Positions 32,269 through 39,046 of a stretch of DNA of 39,046 nucleotides are shown here, in pieces (the first letter of the stretch is position 1; every line of letters begins with the position of its first letter). Source of the stretch: Halorubrum sp. SD626R (lineage in GTDB: Archaea; Halobacteriota; Halobacteria; Halobacteriales; Haloferacaceae); assembly GCF_001261915.1 (NCBI RefSeq), contig NZ_CVRT01000147.1, positions 1 through 39,046 of the forward strand, written 5' to 3'. The translations under genes and the position numbers were made by a program. The notes under the pieces were generated by a model, which worked only from the letters and a program-made list of their open reading frames with translations, did not search any database and had not been told where the DNA came from.

Positions 32269-33591
32269 TCAACAGGAGCAGTAGTACTCCCGGTCGACGA
32301 ACTCGGTCTCGAACAGCTTCGCGGCCGGGCCGGGGTCGGAGGGGCGATAGACCCCGGTCGTCAGGTCGCCCTCGCGCTCGAAGCCGCCGGAGACGAGCCG
32401 CCGCCAGTCGGCGGCCGACAACTGGTCCCAGAAGGCGTCGTCGCCCGCGAGCAGCGAGAGGTAGTCGCGGAGGGAGACCCACCGCGTCGGCTCGATCCCG
32501 GGCGACTCGTAGCCGGCGTCGGTGACCGCGGCGTAGGCCGCCATCGGGAGGTTCGCCCCCGCGGCGACCGGCATGGAGATCCACTTCCACGGGCGGGTGT
32601 TGACGTCGAGCAGGAGGAACTCCTCGCGGGCGGCGTCGTAGACGAACTCCGACTCGCTGATCCCGTGGTAGCCGGCGTCGTCGAGCACCGCGAGCGCGCG
32701 CTCCTCGATCGCCGCCTCGTCGGCCGTCTCGACCAGACAGGAGGTGCCGAACTGCTGCGGGTACCGGACCGCCGCGTTGCCGACGACGCCGAGCGCGTCG
32801 TCGGTCCCCGAGGGCGGCACGTACGACGCGAGCGAGTGGTCGCGCCCGGTCGCGATCTCGACGCGCTTCTGCGCCATCACGGCGATCCCGGCGTTGGAGG
32901 CGGCCGCGACGACGTCCTCGAACTCACCGCGGTCGGCGACCTCGATCACGTTGGTGCCGAACGCCTCCTCGAAGTCGCGCTTGAGCTCGGGTTTCACCAC
33001 CAGCGGGAAGCCGAGCGCCTCGACGGCCCCGTCGAGCGTCGCGTCGGGCTCCCGCGTCGCCGCCTCGGCGGTCTCCGCCAGCCGATACGTCTCGGGGTAC
33101 GGCACGCCGAGCGCCTCGCAGGTCGCGTACAGCTCTGACTTGTTCAACACGTCGTCGAGCGTGTCGATCCCGGCGAAGGGGAGCCGGACGCCGTCGGGGT
33201 CGGCCTCGGCGTACGCCAGCGCCCACTCGTCCATGCAGCCGAACGCGACCGCCTCGGTGCCCGCGGCGTCGACGACCGCCTCCACGTCGTCGCGGAACCC
33301 GTCGAGGTCGTCGAGGGGATAGGTGACCGCGCCCGCGAAGTCGACCGCGTCCGAGGGCGGTGCGAGGCCGTCGTGACGGACCGAGCCGCTCCCGTCGCCC
33401 GCGCCGGCCGCGTCGCCGACGCCGTCGCCGGCGCGGTCGAGCGCGATCACGGGCACGCCGTGGGCGTCGAGCGCGCGGGCGACGCCGAGTCCGGTCACGT
33501 GAGCGTTGCTGACGAGGGCCGGGGGTCGGTCGAACGAGGCGTCCGCGAGCGCGTCGATCAGCGCCTCGGTCGAGCGGAACTGCGCTGCCAT
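32269..33591 (-). CDS. ATP-grasp carboxylate-amine ligase-like protein
   Basis: A 440-residue ATP-grasp enzyme expected to join a carboxylate to an amine or similar nucleophile via an acyl phosphate. The N-terminal pre-ATP-grasp domain begins PALVSNAHVTGLGVARAL and has a strand/loop Rossmann-like pattern. The ATP-grasp core shows LNKSELYATCEALGVP, FPLVVKPELKRDF with the ATP-binding Lys, and LLLDVNTRPWKW with metal-binding acidic and Asn residues. The protein ends in CSC. ATG 33591 is preferred over 33615 because CCTTTGTG lies 22-29 nt upstream. No partner gene is adjacent, so substrates cannot be assigned. Confidence 0.88.
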   Translation of the reverse strand: MAAQFRSTEALIDALADASFDRPPALVSNAHVTGLGVARALDAHGVPVIALDRAGDGVGDAAGAGDGSGSVRHDGLAPPSDAVDFAGAVTYPLDDLDGFRDDVEAVVDAAGTEAVAFGCMDEWALAYAEADPDGVRLPFAGIDTLDDVLNKSELYATCEALGVPYPETYRLAETAEAATREPDATLDGAVEALGFPLVVKPELKRDFEEAFGTNVIEVADRGEFEDVVAAASNAGIAVMAQKRVEIATGRDHSLASYVPPSGTDDALGVVGNAAVRYPQQFGTSCLVETADEAAIEERALAVLDDAGYHGISESEFVYDAAREEFLLLDVNTRPWKWISMPVAAGANLPMAAYAAVTDAGYESPGIEPTRWVSLRDYLSLLAGDDAFWDQLSAADWRRLVSGGFEREGDLTTGVYRPSDPGPAAKLFETEFVDREYYCSC

Positions 33592-33612
33592 ACGCCGCGT
33601 TCGCCGTCCGGA

Positions 33613-33620
33613 CACAAAGG
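33613..33620 (-). promoter_or_regulatory. TATA-like box of the ATP-grasp gene
   Basis: CCTTTGTG on the minus strand, 22-29 nt before ATG 33591. Confidence 0.5.
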
Positions 33621-33665
33621 CGCACCAGTATCGGCCCGGCGTGCCACTACCGGTGACGCAACGCG

Positions 33666-33672
33666 CTTTTGG
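33666..33672 (+). promoter_or_regulatory. TATA-like box of the DUF5813-like gene
   Basis: CTTTTGG, 24-30 nt before ATG 33696. It excludes the alternative start at 33669, which would overlap the box. Confidence 0.5.
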
Positions 33673-33695
33673 TCGCGCCGCGCCTCCGTCCGGGT

Positions 33696-34202
33696 ATGAG
33701 CGAGACAGAGCTGCCCGACCGGGTCCGCCGCGCGTTCGCGGACCACGGCTCCTTCGAACCCGCCGACGAGGCGGGCGCCTGGACCTCGGAGACGACCGCG
33801 TTCGACGGGAGCGTGCGCGCCGAGCCCGCCGCGGACGGCCGCGTCCGGTTCGCGGTGACCGTCCGGGTGCCGACGCTCTCGGCGGCGACCGCCGACGAGG
33901 TCGCCGACGTGGTCGAGGAGGGGTGGATCGAGACGTTCGAGCTCCGCGTCGTCGACGTCGGCGGCGTGACGCGCGGCGACGCCGAGTTCGACCCGGTCGT
34001 CACCGCGGGGGACGACGAGATCGCCGTCGAGTTCGAGCTGACGGATATCAACGAGCGGCGCGGGGTCGACGACGCGGGGGCGCTCATCGACTTCGTCGAG
34101 GGGACCTACGTGCAGGGCGTGATCCCCGGCTACGAGTACGTCGACCCGGTGGCCGGCCTCCTGTCGGCGGCGCGCCAGCAGGGGAACGACGGCGCGTTCT
34201 GA
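33696..34202 (+). CDS. DUF5813-like haloarchaeal protein
   Basis: A 168-residue soluble acidic protein. It starts MSETELPDRVRRAFADHG with a helix, followed by alternating strands (RVRFAVTVRVPTL, ETFELRVVDVGG, EIAVEFELTD) and helices. It ends with a segment containing GVIPGYEYVDPVAGLL. No catalytic or metal-binding pattern is evident. I associate it with the haloarchaeal DUF5813 family, unknown function; the family number is from memory and less certain than the haloarchaeal origin. It is divergent from the ATP-grasp gene. Confidence 0.7.
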   Translation: MSETELPDRVRRAFADHGSFEPADEAGAWTSETTAFDGSVRAEPAADGRVRFAVTVRVPTLSAATADEVADVVEEGWIETFELRVVDVGGVTRGDAEFDPVVTAGDDEIAVEFELTDINERRGVDDAGALIDFVEGTYVQGVIPGYEYVDPVAGLLSAARQQGNDGAF

Positions 34203-34221
34203 CCGGATCCGCGAGCGACCG

Positions 34222-34229
34222 TTTTTACC
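34222..34229 (+). promoter_or_regulatory. TATA-like box of the 34263 membrane protein
   Basis: TTTTTACC, 34-41 nt before ATG 34263, implying a leader of about 10 nt. Confidence 0.45.
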
Positions 34230-34262
34230 TAGGCCGTCATGCGCGTCGGCCGATAGGGGCAA

Positions 34263-34610
34263 ATGCCGGGAGCCCGTACCGACGGTATGCTCGCGCTGAT
34301 CGGGTTCGTCAGCCTCCTCGCGCTGGTGGCGTTCCACACGCTCGTCGCCGGGGTGACGACCCGCTTCTTCCGGCTTCGCCTGTCGACGTCGTGGGGGTCG
34401 GTGGTGTACACGATCGTCTTGACGCCGATGCTCCTCCTGATCTCGACGCTCGTGTTCACCGGCGCGCTCAACGTCGGCGCCGGCGTCAACCTCGGCAGCA
34501 CGACCGTCCTCTTCGGGCTGCTCGTCTTCCTCCCGGTCGTGCTCGGCGCGGCCATCGACTACCTCTACGTCCCCTCGCCGGACGAGTACGAGCTGCCGGA
34601 CACGCGGTAG
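34263..34610 (+). CDS. Small three-helix membrane protein
   Basis: A 115-residue protein with hydrophobic segments at about residues 10-30, 46-68 and 78-98. The short loop between the first two is RFFRLRLSTSW (basic, probably cytoplasmic). The acidic C-terminal tail is PSPDEYELPDTR. ATG 34263 is used; ATG 34287 is an alternative that still keeps all helices. It converges with tmk. No function is recognisable. Confidence 0.7.
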   Translation: MPGARTDGMLALIGFVSLLALVAFHTLVAGVTTRFFRLRLSTSWGSVVYTIVLTPMLLLISTLVFTGALNVGAGVNLGSTTVLFGLLVFLPVVLGAAIDYLYVPSPDEYELPDTR

Positions 34611-34646
34611 GAGGCGCGACTCGAACCCGACCCCGTCGGCGACGAG

Positions 34647-35246
34647 CTACGCGTCGACCAGGTCGGCGACGATCTCCGCGACCCGGGCCGTAACGTCCTC
34701 GGGCGGTCGCGTCGCGTCCACGCGCACGAACCGCTCCGGCTCCGCGTCGATCAGGCGCTCGTAGTTGTCCCGCACCGCCGCGAGGTAGCCGTCCCGCTCG
34801 AACTTGTTCGTGCGGCCCGCGCGCTCGGCGGCCGTGCGGGCGTCCAGGTCGAGGTATATCGTCGCGTCGGGCGGCCGCGAGAAGGGGGCGTGGACCGACT
34901 TGACGTATTCGAGGGGGTCGGTCCCGTCGAGGGCGACGTCGCTCGCGTCGAGCGTCGCGGCCTGATAGGCGAACCGGGAGTCGGAGTAGCGGTCGGAGAC
35001 GACGAGGTCGCCGTCGTCGAGCGCGGGTCGGACCGTCTCGGAGAGGTGGTTCGCGTGGTCCGCGGTGTACAAGAACAGCTCCGCCAGCGGGTCGGCGTCG
35101 TCGGCCGCGATCGAGCGGGCCACCGCCTCGCCGTACCAGCTGTCGGTTGGCTCGCGGGTGAACGTCGCGTCGGGGCGGCGCTCGCGGAGCGCCTCCCAGA
35201 CCGTCGTCTTCCCGCTCCCGTCGAGCCCCTCCAGCGTGATCAGCAT
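34647..35246 (-). CDS. tmk: Thymidylate (dTMP) kinase
   Basis: Phosphorylates dTMP to dTDP with ATP, essential for DNA synthesis. The 199-residue protein has P-loop [10 protein letters not shown] at 6-15, [11 protein letters not shown] near 30-40 (the substrate-binding motif), [11 protein letters not shown] near 85-95 with the family DRY motif, and [17 protein letters not shown] in the lid region. GTTTATT lies 24-30 nt upstream of the ATG, so it is leaderless. It is divergent from the CorC-like gene. Confidence 0.96.
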   Translation of the reverse strand: MLITLEGLDGSGKTTVWEALRERRPDATFTREPTDSWYGEAVARSIAADDADPLAELFLYTADHANHLSETVRPALDDGDLVVSDRYSDSRFAYQAATLDASDVALDGTDPLEYVKSVHAPFSRPPDATIYLDLDARTAAERAGRTNKFERDGYLAAVRDNYERLIDAEPERFVRVDATRPPEDVTARVAEIVADLVDA

Positions 35247-35269
35247 GGTCGCGCTCGGACGCGGCGGGG

Positions 35270-35276
35270 AATAAAC
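35270..35276 (-). promoter_or_regulatory. TATA box of tmk
   Basis: GTTTATT on the minus strand, 24-30 nt before the tmk ATG. Confidence 0.65.
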
Positions 35277-35329
35277 CGTCCGGGTTCGGCGGGCCCGGTC
35301 CGGATTCCGAGACCGCGAGGCGACGCGCC

Positions 35330-35337
35330 CCTTTTAG
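35330..35337 (+). promoter_or_regulatory. TATA box upstream of the CorC-like gene
   Basis: CCTTTTAG. Its distance to ATG 35361 (24-31 nt) matches a leaderless start there, not at the main ATG 35405. Confidence 0.65.
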
Positions 35338-35360
35338 TGTCGGGGCGGCGAACCGCCGCC

Positions 35361-35411
35361 ATGGTCTGCGACTCCCCCGCGCCGCGGCCGACACGGAGGC
35401 ACCGATGGTAG
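35361..35411 (+). CDS. Possible leaderless upstream ORF (16 codons)
   Basis: ATG 35361 starts the peptide MVCDSPAPRPTRRHRW and stops at TAG 35409-35411. The main CorC-like ATG (35405) lies inside its last codons in a different frame. The TATA spacing places the ATG at the predicted transcription start. The ribosome site GGAGG for the main gene (35395-35399) lies within it. Confidence 0.5.
   Translation: MVCDSPAPRPTRRHRW
35395..35399 (+). promoter_or_regulatory. Shine-Dalgarno site of the CorC-like gene
   Basis: GGAGG ends 5 nt before ATG 35405. It complements the 3' end of archaeal 16S rRNA. It supports internal initiation on a leadered message. Confidence 0.6.
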
Positions 35412-36832
35412 CCGTCGCGCTCTCGGTCGCTCGGGTGGCCGGCGCGCTGGTGTTGGTCGTCCTGAACGGCTTCTTCGTCGCGTCGGAGTTCGCGTTCGTC
35501 CGCGTCCGGTCGACATCGGTCGAGGGGCTCGCCGCGGAGGGCCGCGCCGGGTCGGGGGCGCTCCAGGACGTGATGGGGAGCCTCGACGACTACCTCGCGG
35601 CGACCCAGCTCGGGATCACGCTCGCCTCGCTCGGGCTCGGCTGGATCGGGGAGCCGGCGGTGGCCGCGCTCATCGAGCCGGCGCTCGGCGCGGTGCTCCC
35701 GGAGGGGGTAGTCCACCTCGTCGCGTTCGCGATCGCGTTCAGCGTCATCACGTTCCTCCACGTGGTGTTCGGCGAGCTGGCGCCGAAGACGATCGCCATC
35801 GCGCGGGCCGAGCGCATGGCGCTGCTGCTCGCCCCGCCGATGAAGCTCTCCTACTACCTCTTCTCGCCCGGTATCGTCGTATTCAACGGGGCGGCGAACG
35901 CCTTCACGCGCGCCATCGGGGTCCCGCCGGCCTCGGAGACCGACGAGACCATGGGCGAGCGGGAGATCCGGCGCGTCCTCGCGCGCTCCGGCGAGGCCGG
36001 CCACGTCGACCCCGCCGAGGTCGACATGATCGAGGGCGTCTTCGAGCTCGACGACACCGTCGTCCGCGAGGTGATGGTGCCGCGGCCGGACGTGGTGACG
36101 CTCGCCGCCGACCGGACGCTCTCGGAGATCCGCGAGACGGTGCTGCGGGCGGGGCACACCCGCTACCCGGTCGTGGCCGACGAGGACGCCGACCGGGTGG
36201 TCGGCTTCGTCGACGTGAAGGACGTGCTGCGCGCCGGCGAGGCCGGCGACGAGTCGGCGACGGCCGCCGACCTCGCGCGGGAGCTCGTCGTCGTGCCCGA
36301 GACGACGACGGTCGGCGACCTCCTCGTCCAGTTCCGCGAGGAGCGCCGGCAGATGGCCGCCGTCGTCGACGAGTGGGGCGCCTTCGAGGGGATCGTCACC
36401 GTCGAGGACGTGACGGAGGCGCTCGTCGGCGACCTCCGCGACGAGTTCGACGACGGCCGCGGCGAGCACACGATCCGCGCCCGGGAGGGCGGCGCGTACG
36501 AGGCCGACGGCTCCGTCTCCCTCTCCGCCGTCAACGACGCCCTCGGGACAGATCTGGAGGGCAACGGCTACGACACGCTCGGCGGGCTCGTGTTGGACCG
36601 GCTCGGCCGGACGCCGGAATCGGGTGACGTCGCCGAGGCCGGCGGGCACCGCTTCGAGGTCACCGCGGTCGACGGCGCCCGGATCTCGACGGTGCGGATC
36701 GATCGGATCGGCGGCGACGGGGGCCCGGGCAACGGGGACGCGACCGACGGGAGCGCGGATAACGGGGATACGAGCGACGAGAACGCGGGCCACGGCGGCG
36801 CCGGCGACGCCGACGGGCGCGGCGGCGAGTAG
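35405..36832 (+). CDS. CorC/HlyC-type CBS membrane protein (DUF21-CBS-CorC domain)
   Basis: A 475-residue protein of the hemolysin-III/CNNM-like family, often tied to Mg2+ or Co2+ efflux or homeostasis. DUF21 occupies about residues 5-190 with four hydrophobic segments (VVLNGFFVASEFAFVRVRS, QLGITLASLGLGWIGEP, HVVFGELAPKTIAIARAERMAL). A CBS pair follows at about 205-330 (REVMVPRPDVVTL, TRYPVVADEDADRVVGFVDVKDVL, AAVVDEWGAFEGIVTVEDVTEALVGD). The C-terminal CorC_HlyC domain (about 350-430) contains GYDTLGGLVLDRLGRTP. A repetitive Gly/Asp/Asn tail ends the protein. Start ATG 35405 fits the conserved MVAVALSVAR beginning. It is preceded by the upstream ORF. The transported ion is not determinable. 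Confidence 0.93.
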   Translation: MVAVALSVARVAGALVLVVLNGFFVASEFAFVRVRSTSVEGLAAEGRAGSGALQDVMGSLDDYLAATQLGITLASLGLGWIGEPAVAALIEPALGAVLPEGVVHLVAFAIAFSVITFLHVVFGELAPKTIAIARAERMALLLAPPMKLSYYLFSPGIVVFNGAANAFTRAIGVPPASETDETMGEREIRRVLARSGEAGHVDPAEVDMIEGVFELDDTVVREVMVPRPDVVTLAADRTLSEIRETVLRAGHTRYPVVADEDADRVVGFVDVKDVLRAGEAGDESATAADLARELVVVPETTTVGDLLVQFREERRQMAAVVDEWGAFEGIVTVEDVTEALVGDLRDEFDDGRGEHTIRAREGGAYEADGSVSLSAVNDALGTDLEGNGYDTLGGLVLDRLGRTPESGDVAEAGGHRFEVTAVDGARISTVRIDRIGGDGGPGNGDATDGSADNGDTSDENAGHGGAGDADGRGGE

Positions 36833-36886
36833 GAACGGCGGGACGGCGAGAGCGAGTGGGGCGGCGGGATGCGGGATCGCGCGGAC

Positions 36887-36896
36887 GTTTTTTACC
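36887..36896 (+). promoter_or_regulatory. TATA-like box of the tandem Usp gene
   Basis: GTTTTTTACC, 23-32 nt before ATG 36919. It excludes the longer frame from 36856. Confidence 0.55.
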
Positions 36897-36918
36897 GGTC
36901 GACCGCGACCCTCCGCCC

Positions 36919-37785
36919 ATGTTCGACCGGATCCTGTTCCCGACCGACGGCGGCGAGGGCGCGGAGGCGACGCTCGACCACGTCCTCGACCTGGCGGCGG
37001 ACCACGGCGCGACGCTCCACGTCCTCAACGTCGCCGACACGACCCACGACAGCGTCACGCGCGTGGGCCGGGACGTGGTCGACGTGCTCGAAGAGGAGGG
37101 CGAGGGCGTCGTCGACGCGGCCGCGGAGCGGGCCGCGGACCGCGGCGTCGAGACCGTCACGGCGGTGCTCCAAGGCGGCGTCGCGGAGACGATCGTCGCG
37201 TACGCGACGGAGCGCGAGGTCGATCTCGTCGCGATGCCGACGCGCGGACGGACGGGGCTCGACCGACTGCTCCTCGGGAGCACGACCGAGCGCGTCGTCC
37301 GCCGGTCGACGGTCCCGGTGCTCAGCCTCCGGCCGGACGGCGAGCCGGCGCGGTACCCGTACCGGAACGTCCTCGTGCCGACCGACGGGAGCGAACGCGC
37401 CGGGGACGCGGTCGACCGCGCCGTCGCGCTGGCGGCGCGGAGCGGCGCGACGCTTCACGCCCTCTCCGTCGTCGACGTCGGGAGCGTCGGGGCCGAGGCG
37501 TACTCGGGCACCGACGCGCTCGTGTCGGCGGCCGAGGAGGCGGTCGCCGAGGCCGCCGCCGTCGCCGAGGCGGCGGGCGTGGAGACGGTCGAGCACGTCG
37601 AGGTCGGATCGTCGGCCGTCAACGGGATCCGGGCGTACCTCGCGGACCGCGACGTCGACCTCGTCGTCATGGGCACCCGCGGGCTGACCGGCGTCGAGCG
37701 CTACCTGCTCGGGAGCGTCGCGGAGCGCACGGTCCGGACCTCGCCGGTCCCGGTGTTGACCGTGCCGGGCGACGGATCGGAGTGA
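36919..37785 (+). CDS. Tandem universal stress protein (two Usp domains)
   Basis: A 288-residue protein with two Usp domains, residues 1-141 and 147-286, resembling a fused dimer. Each begins with the ATP-contacting FPTDGG or VPTDGS motif. Each has a full nucleotide loop: TRGRTGLDRLLLGSTTE and TRGLTGVERYLLGSVAE, matching G-x2-G-x9-G-S/T. Both halves should therefore bind ATP, unlike the Usp domains in the channel fusion. Start ATG 36919 follows the TATA-like box. The gene is not overlapped by neighbours. Its role in stress survival is inferred from the family. Confidence 0.95.
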   Translation: MFDRILFPTDGGEGAEATLDHVLDLAADHGATLHVLNVADTTHDSVTRVGRDVVDVLEEEGEGVVDAAAERAADRGVETVTAVLQGGVAETIVAYATEREVDLVAMPTRGRTGLDRLLLGSTTERVVRRSTVPVLSLRPDGEPARYPYRNVLVPTDGSERAGDAVDRAVALAARSGATLHALSVVDVGSVGAEAYSGTDALVSAAEEAVAEAAAVAEAAGVETVEHVEVGSSAVNGIRAYLADRDVDLVVMGTRGLTGVERYLLGSVAERTVRTSPVPVLTVPGDGSE

Positions 37786-37914
37786 GAGCGGAGGCGGATC
37801 CGGCGGGAGGACGGTCGCCCCGTCGATCGATGCCGGTCACCGCGGTCGACCGAGGCCGGCCGCCCGTTCGAAACCGCGGCACCGCTCCGCTCGGTGGCGT
37901 CTGACGCCGCGGTA

Positions 37915-37922
37915 GGTTTACG
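37915..37922 (+). promoter_or_regulatory. TATA-like box of the 37947 gene
   Basis: GGTTTACG, 25-32 nt before ATG 37947. Confidence 0.55.
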
Positions 37923-37946
37923 GGGGTTCCTCGCGATAGGCCGTGC

Positions 37947-38843
37947 ATGAAGGTATTGGTAGCGGGCGGGACCGGGTTCATCGGGTCGTACCTCTGTCGC
38001 GCGCTCGCCGACGGGGGCCACGACGTGACGGCCCTCTCCCGTTCCGGGGGAGAGACGCCGGACGGCGTCGATGTCGCGACGGGCGACGTCACGGACTACG
38101 ACTCGATCGCCGGGGCCGTCGAGGGGCAGGACGCCGTGGTGAACCTCGTCGCGCTCTCGCCGCTGTTCGAGCCGAAGGGCGGCAACGTGATGCACGACCG
38201 GATCCACCGCGGCGGCACGGAGAACCTCGTCGAGGCCGCCGCGGCGGCCGGCGTCGAGGGGTTCCTCCAGCTGAGCGCGCTCGGGGCCGACCCCCGCGGC
38301 GACACGGCGTACATCCGCGCGAAGGGGCAGGCGGAGGAGATCGTCCGCGAGAGCGGCCTCGACTGGACGATCTTCCGGCCCTCGGTCGTCTTCGGCGAGG
38401 GCGGGGAGTTCGTCTCCTTCACGAAGCGGCTGAAGGGGATGTTCGCGCCCGGCGTCCCGCTGTACCCGCTGCCCGGCGGCGGGAAGACCCGGTTCCAGCC
38501 GATCCACGTCGAGGACCTCGTCCCGATGCTGGTGGCGGCGCTGGAGGGCGACGAGCACGTCGGCGAGACCTACGAGATCGGCGGCCCGGAGACGCTGACG
38601 CTCCGACAGGTGACCGACCTCGTCTACGAGGCCGAGCGGAAGGGCGTCACCATCGTCCCGCTGCCGATGCCGCTCGCCCGGATCGGACTGACGGTGCTCG
38701 GCGCCGTCCCCGGCTTCCCGATGGGGCCCGACCAGTACCGGTCGTTACAGTTCGATAACACGACGGCCGACAACGACGTCGCCGCGTTCGGTGTCGATCC
38801 GGACGGGCTGACCACGCTCGGCGCGCATCTGGGGGTCCAGTGA
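37947..38843 (+). CDS. NAD(P)-binding NDUFA9/NmrA-like epimerase-family protein
   Basis: A 298-residue atypical short-chain dehydrogenase. The N-terminal Rossmann motif is VAGGTGFIGSYL (GxxGxxG). A DVTDYDSI segment contacts the adenine, and Tyr-x3-Lys is present as AYIRAK. FRPSVVFGEGGEFVSF and FQPIHVEDLVPMLVAAL are typical of the complex-I NDUFA9-like branch, which binds NAD(P)H without clear catalysis. The C-terminal substrate-binding part contains TYEIGGPETLTLRQV. No complex I genes are adjacent. An oxidoreductase role remains possible. Confidence 0.92.
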   Translation: MKVLVAGGTGFIGSYLCRALADGGHDVTALSRSGGETPDGVDVATGDVTDYDSIAGAVEGQDAVVNLVALSPLFEPKGGNVMHDRIHRGGTENLVEAAAAAGVEGFLQLSALGADPRGDTAYIRAKGQAEEIVRESGLDWTIFRPSVVFGEGGEFVSFTKRLKGMFAPGVPLYPLPGGGKTRFQPIHVEDLVPMLVAALEGDEHVGETYEIGGPETLTLRQVTDLVYEAERKGVTIVPLPMPLARIGLTVLGAVPGFPMGPDQYRSLQFDNTTADNDVAAFGVDPDGLTTLGAHLGVQ

Positions 38844-38950
38844 TGCGGTCGATCGGAGGACGGGGCGGCGGTTCGGCGGTCCGGTCGGGGAGCGCGTCGT
38901 CGTTCGTGTCACTCAGTCGAGTATCAGCGATGGTAACGGCAACCGAAGGA

Positions 38951-38957
38951 TTAAGTA
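38951..38957 (+). promoter_or_regulatory. TATA-like box of cetZ
   Basis: TTAAGTA, 44-50 nt before ATG 39001. Transcription would start near 38980, giving a leader of about 20 nt. Confidence 0.5.
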
Positions 38958-38986
38958 TGCCATCACGTTCTGTTCATTTCAAAGGC

Positions 38987-38991
38987 GGAGG
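38987..38991 (+). promoter_or_regulatory. Shine-Dalgarno site of cetZ
   Basis: GGAGG, 9 nt before ATG 39001. It fits translation of a short-leader message, in contrast with the leaderless genes around it. Confidence 0.65.
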
Positions 38992-39000
38992 GAGCACACG

Positions 39001-39046
39001 ATGAAACTTGCAATGATCGGATTCGGACAGGCGGGGGGGAAAGTCG
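39001..39046 (+). CDS. cetZ: CetZ tubulin/FtsZ-like cell-shape protein, start only
   Basis: Only 15 codons are visible: MKLAMIGFGQAGGKV. This matches the highly conserved N-terminus of haloarchaeal CetZ proteins, where GFGQAGGK begins the GTP-binding domain of tubulin-superfamily GTPases (FtsZ typically has GVGGAGGNA here). CetZ1 controls cell shape and motility in Haloferax. The gene continues beyond the window. Start supported by the Shine-Dalgarno site. Which CetZ paralogue this is cannot be judged from 15 residues. Confidence 0.85.
   Translation, partial: MKLAMIGFGQAGGKV

Noticed and set aside
1..39046. CRISPR arrays, insertion sequences, rRNA genes
   Set aside because: No regularly spaced repeats, no transposase-like ORF and no rRNA-like sequence were seen on reading both strands.

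Overview
The window is chromosomal DNA from a haloarchaeon, most likely Halorubrum or a close relative. The signs are very high GC content and strongly acidic proteins with Asp/Glu/Gly/Ser-rich tails. Many genes have a TATA-like box about 25-30 nt before the start codon and no room for a leader, the usual haloarchaeal leaderless arrangement. There is also an intron-containing elongator tRNA-Met, Tat-dependent lipoproteins, and the first codons of a CetZ tubulin-like gene at the right edge. No rRNA, CRISPR array, insertion sequence or phage gene was found. It reads as core chromosome with some haloarchaea-specific unknowns.

Layout, left to right. 1-3250: 3' part of fumC, a membrane protein, a YdjM-like membrane hydrolase, a small membrane protein, and tRNA-Met(CAU) with an 80-nt intron. 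3400-6640: a two-module PH-like protein with acidic linker and coiled coil, an MscS channel, and an unknown protein. 6700-11300: a mutS-mutL mismatch-repair operon. 11400-15330: a membrane J-protein, mobA, pdxS, a repeat-bearing intergenic region, thrB and a small membrane protein. 15460-20000: a DUF389/TIGR00341 membrane protein, a formate/nitrite-type channel fused to two universal-stress-protein (Usp) domains and an acidic tail, and a SIMPL-domain lipoprotein. 20150-24670: a complete TRAP-TAXI importer (binding protein, DUF1850 protein, fused permease). 24750-26700: a two-domain multicopper oxidase divergent from a YfcE-like phosphoesterase. 26860-30350: an orphan PAS-GAF histidine kinase behind a DUF5806 gene, then a Usp gene overlapping a GNAT gene. 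30400-32230: adenylate kinase, a DUF106/EMC3-like membrane protein and a possible 30-residue membrane peptide. 32270-35250: an ATP-grasp ligase, a DUF5813-like protein, a small membrane protein and thymidylate kinase. 35360-39046: a CorC/HlyC-type CBS membrane protein with a possible upstream ORF, a tandem Usp protein, an NAD(P)-binding epimerase-like protein and the start of cetZ.

Clear functional units are mutS-mutL, the TRAP-TAXI module, DUF5806-kinase, usp-GNAT, and perhaps adk-DUF106. I did not find an unmistakable new multi-gene system. The best candidates for undescribed biology are the channel-Usp-Usp fusion with a repeated DHDDP motif in its tail, the leaderless upstream ORF that overlaps the corC-like start codon, the DUF5806-kinase pair, the ATP-grasp ligase ending in Cys-Ser-Cys, and the repeat element between pdxS and thrB. 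Start codons were chosen mainly from TATA-box spacing, and several differ from the longest open frame.
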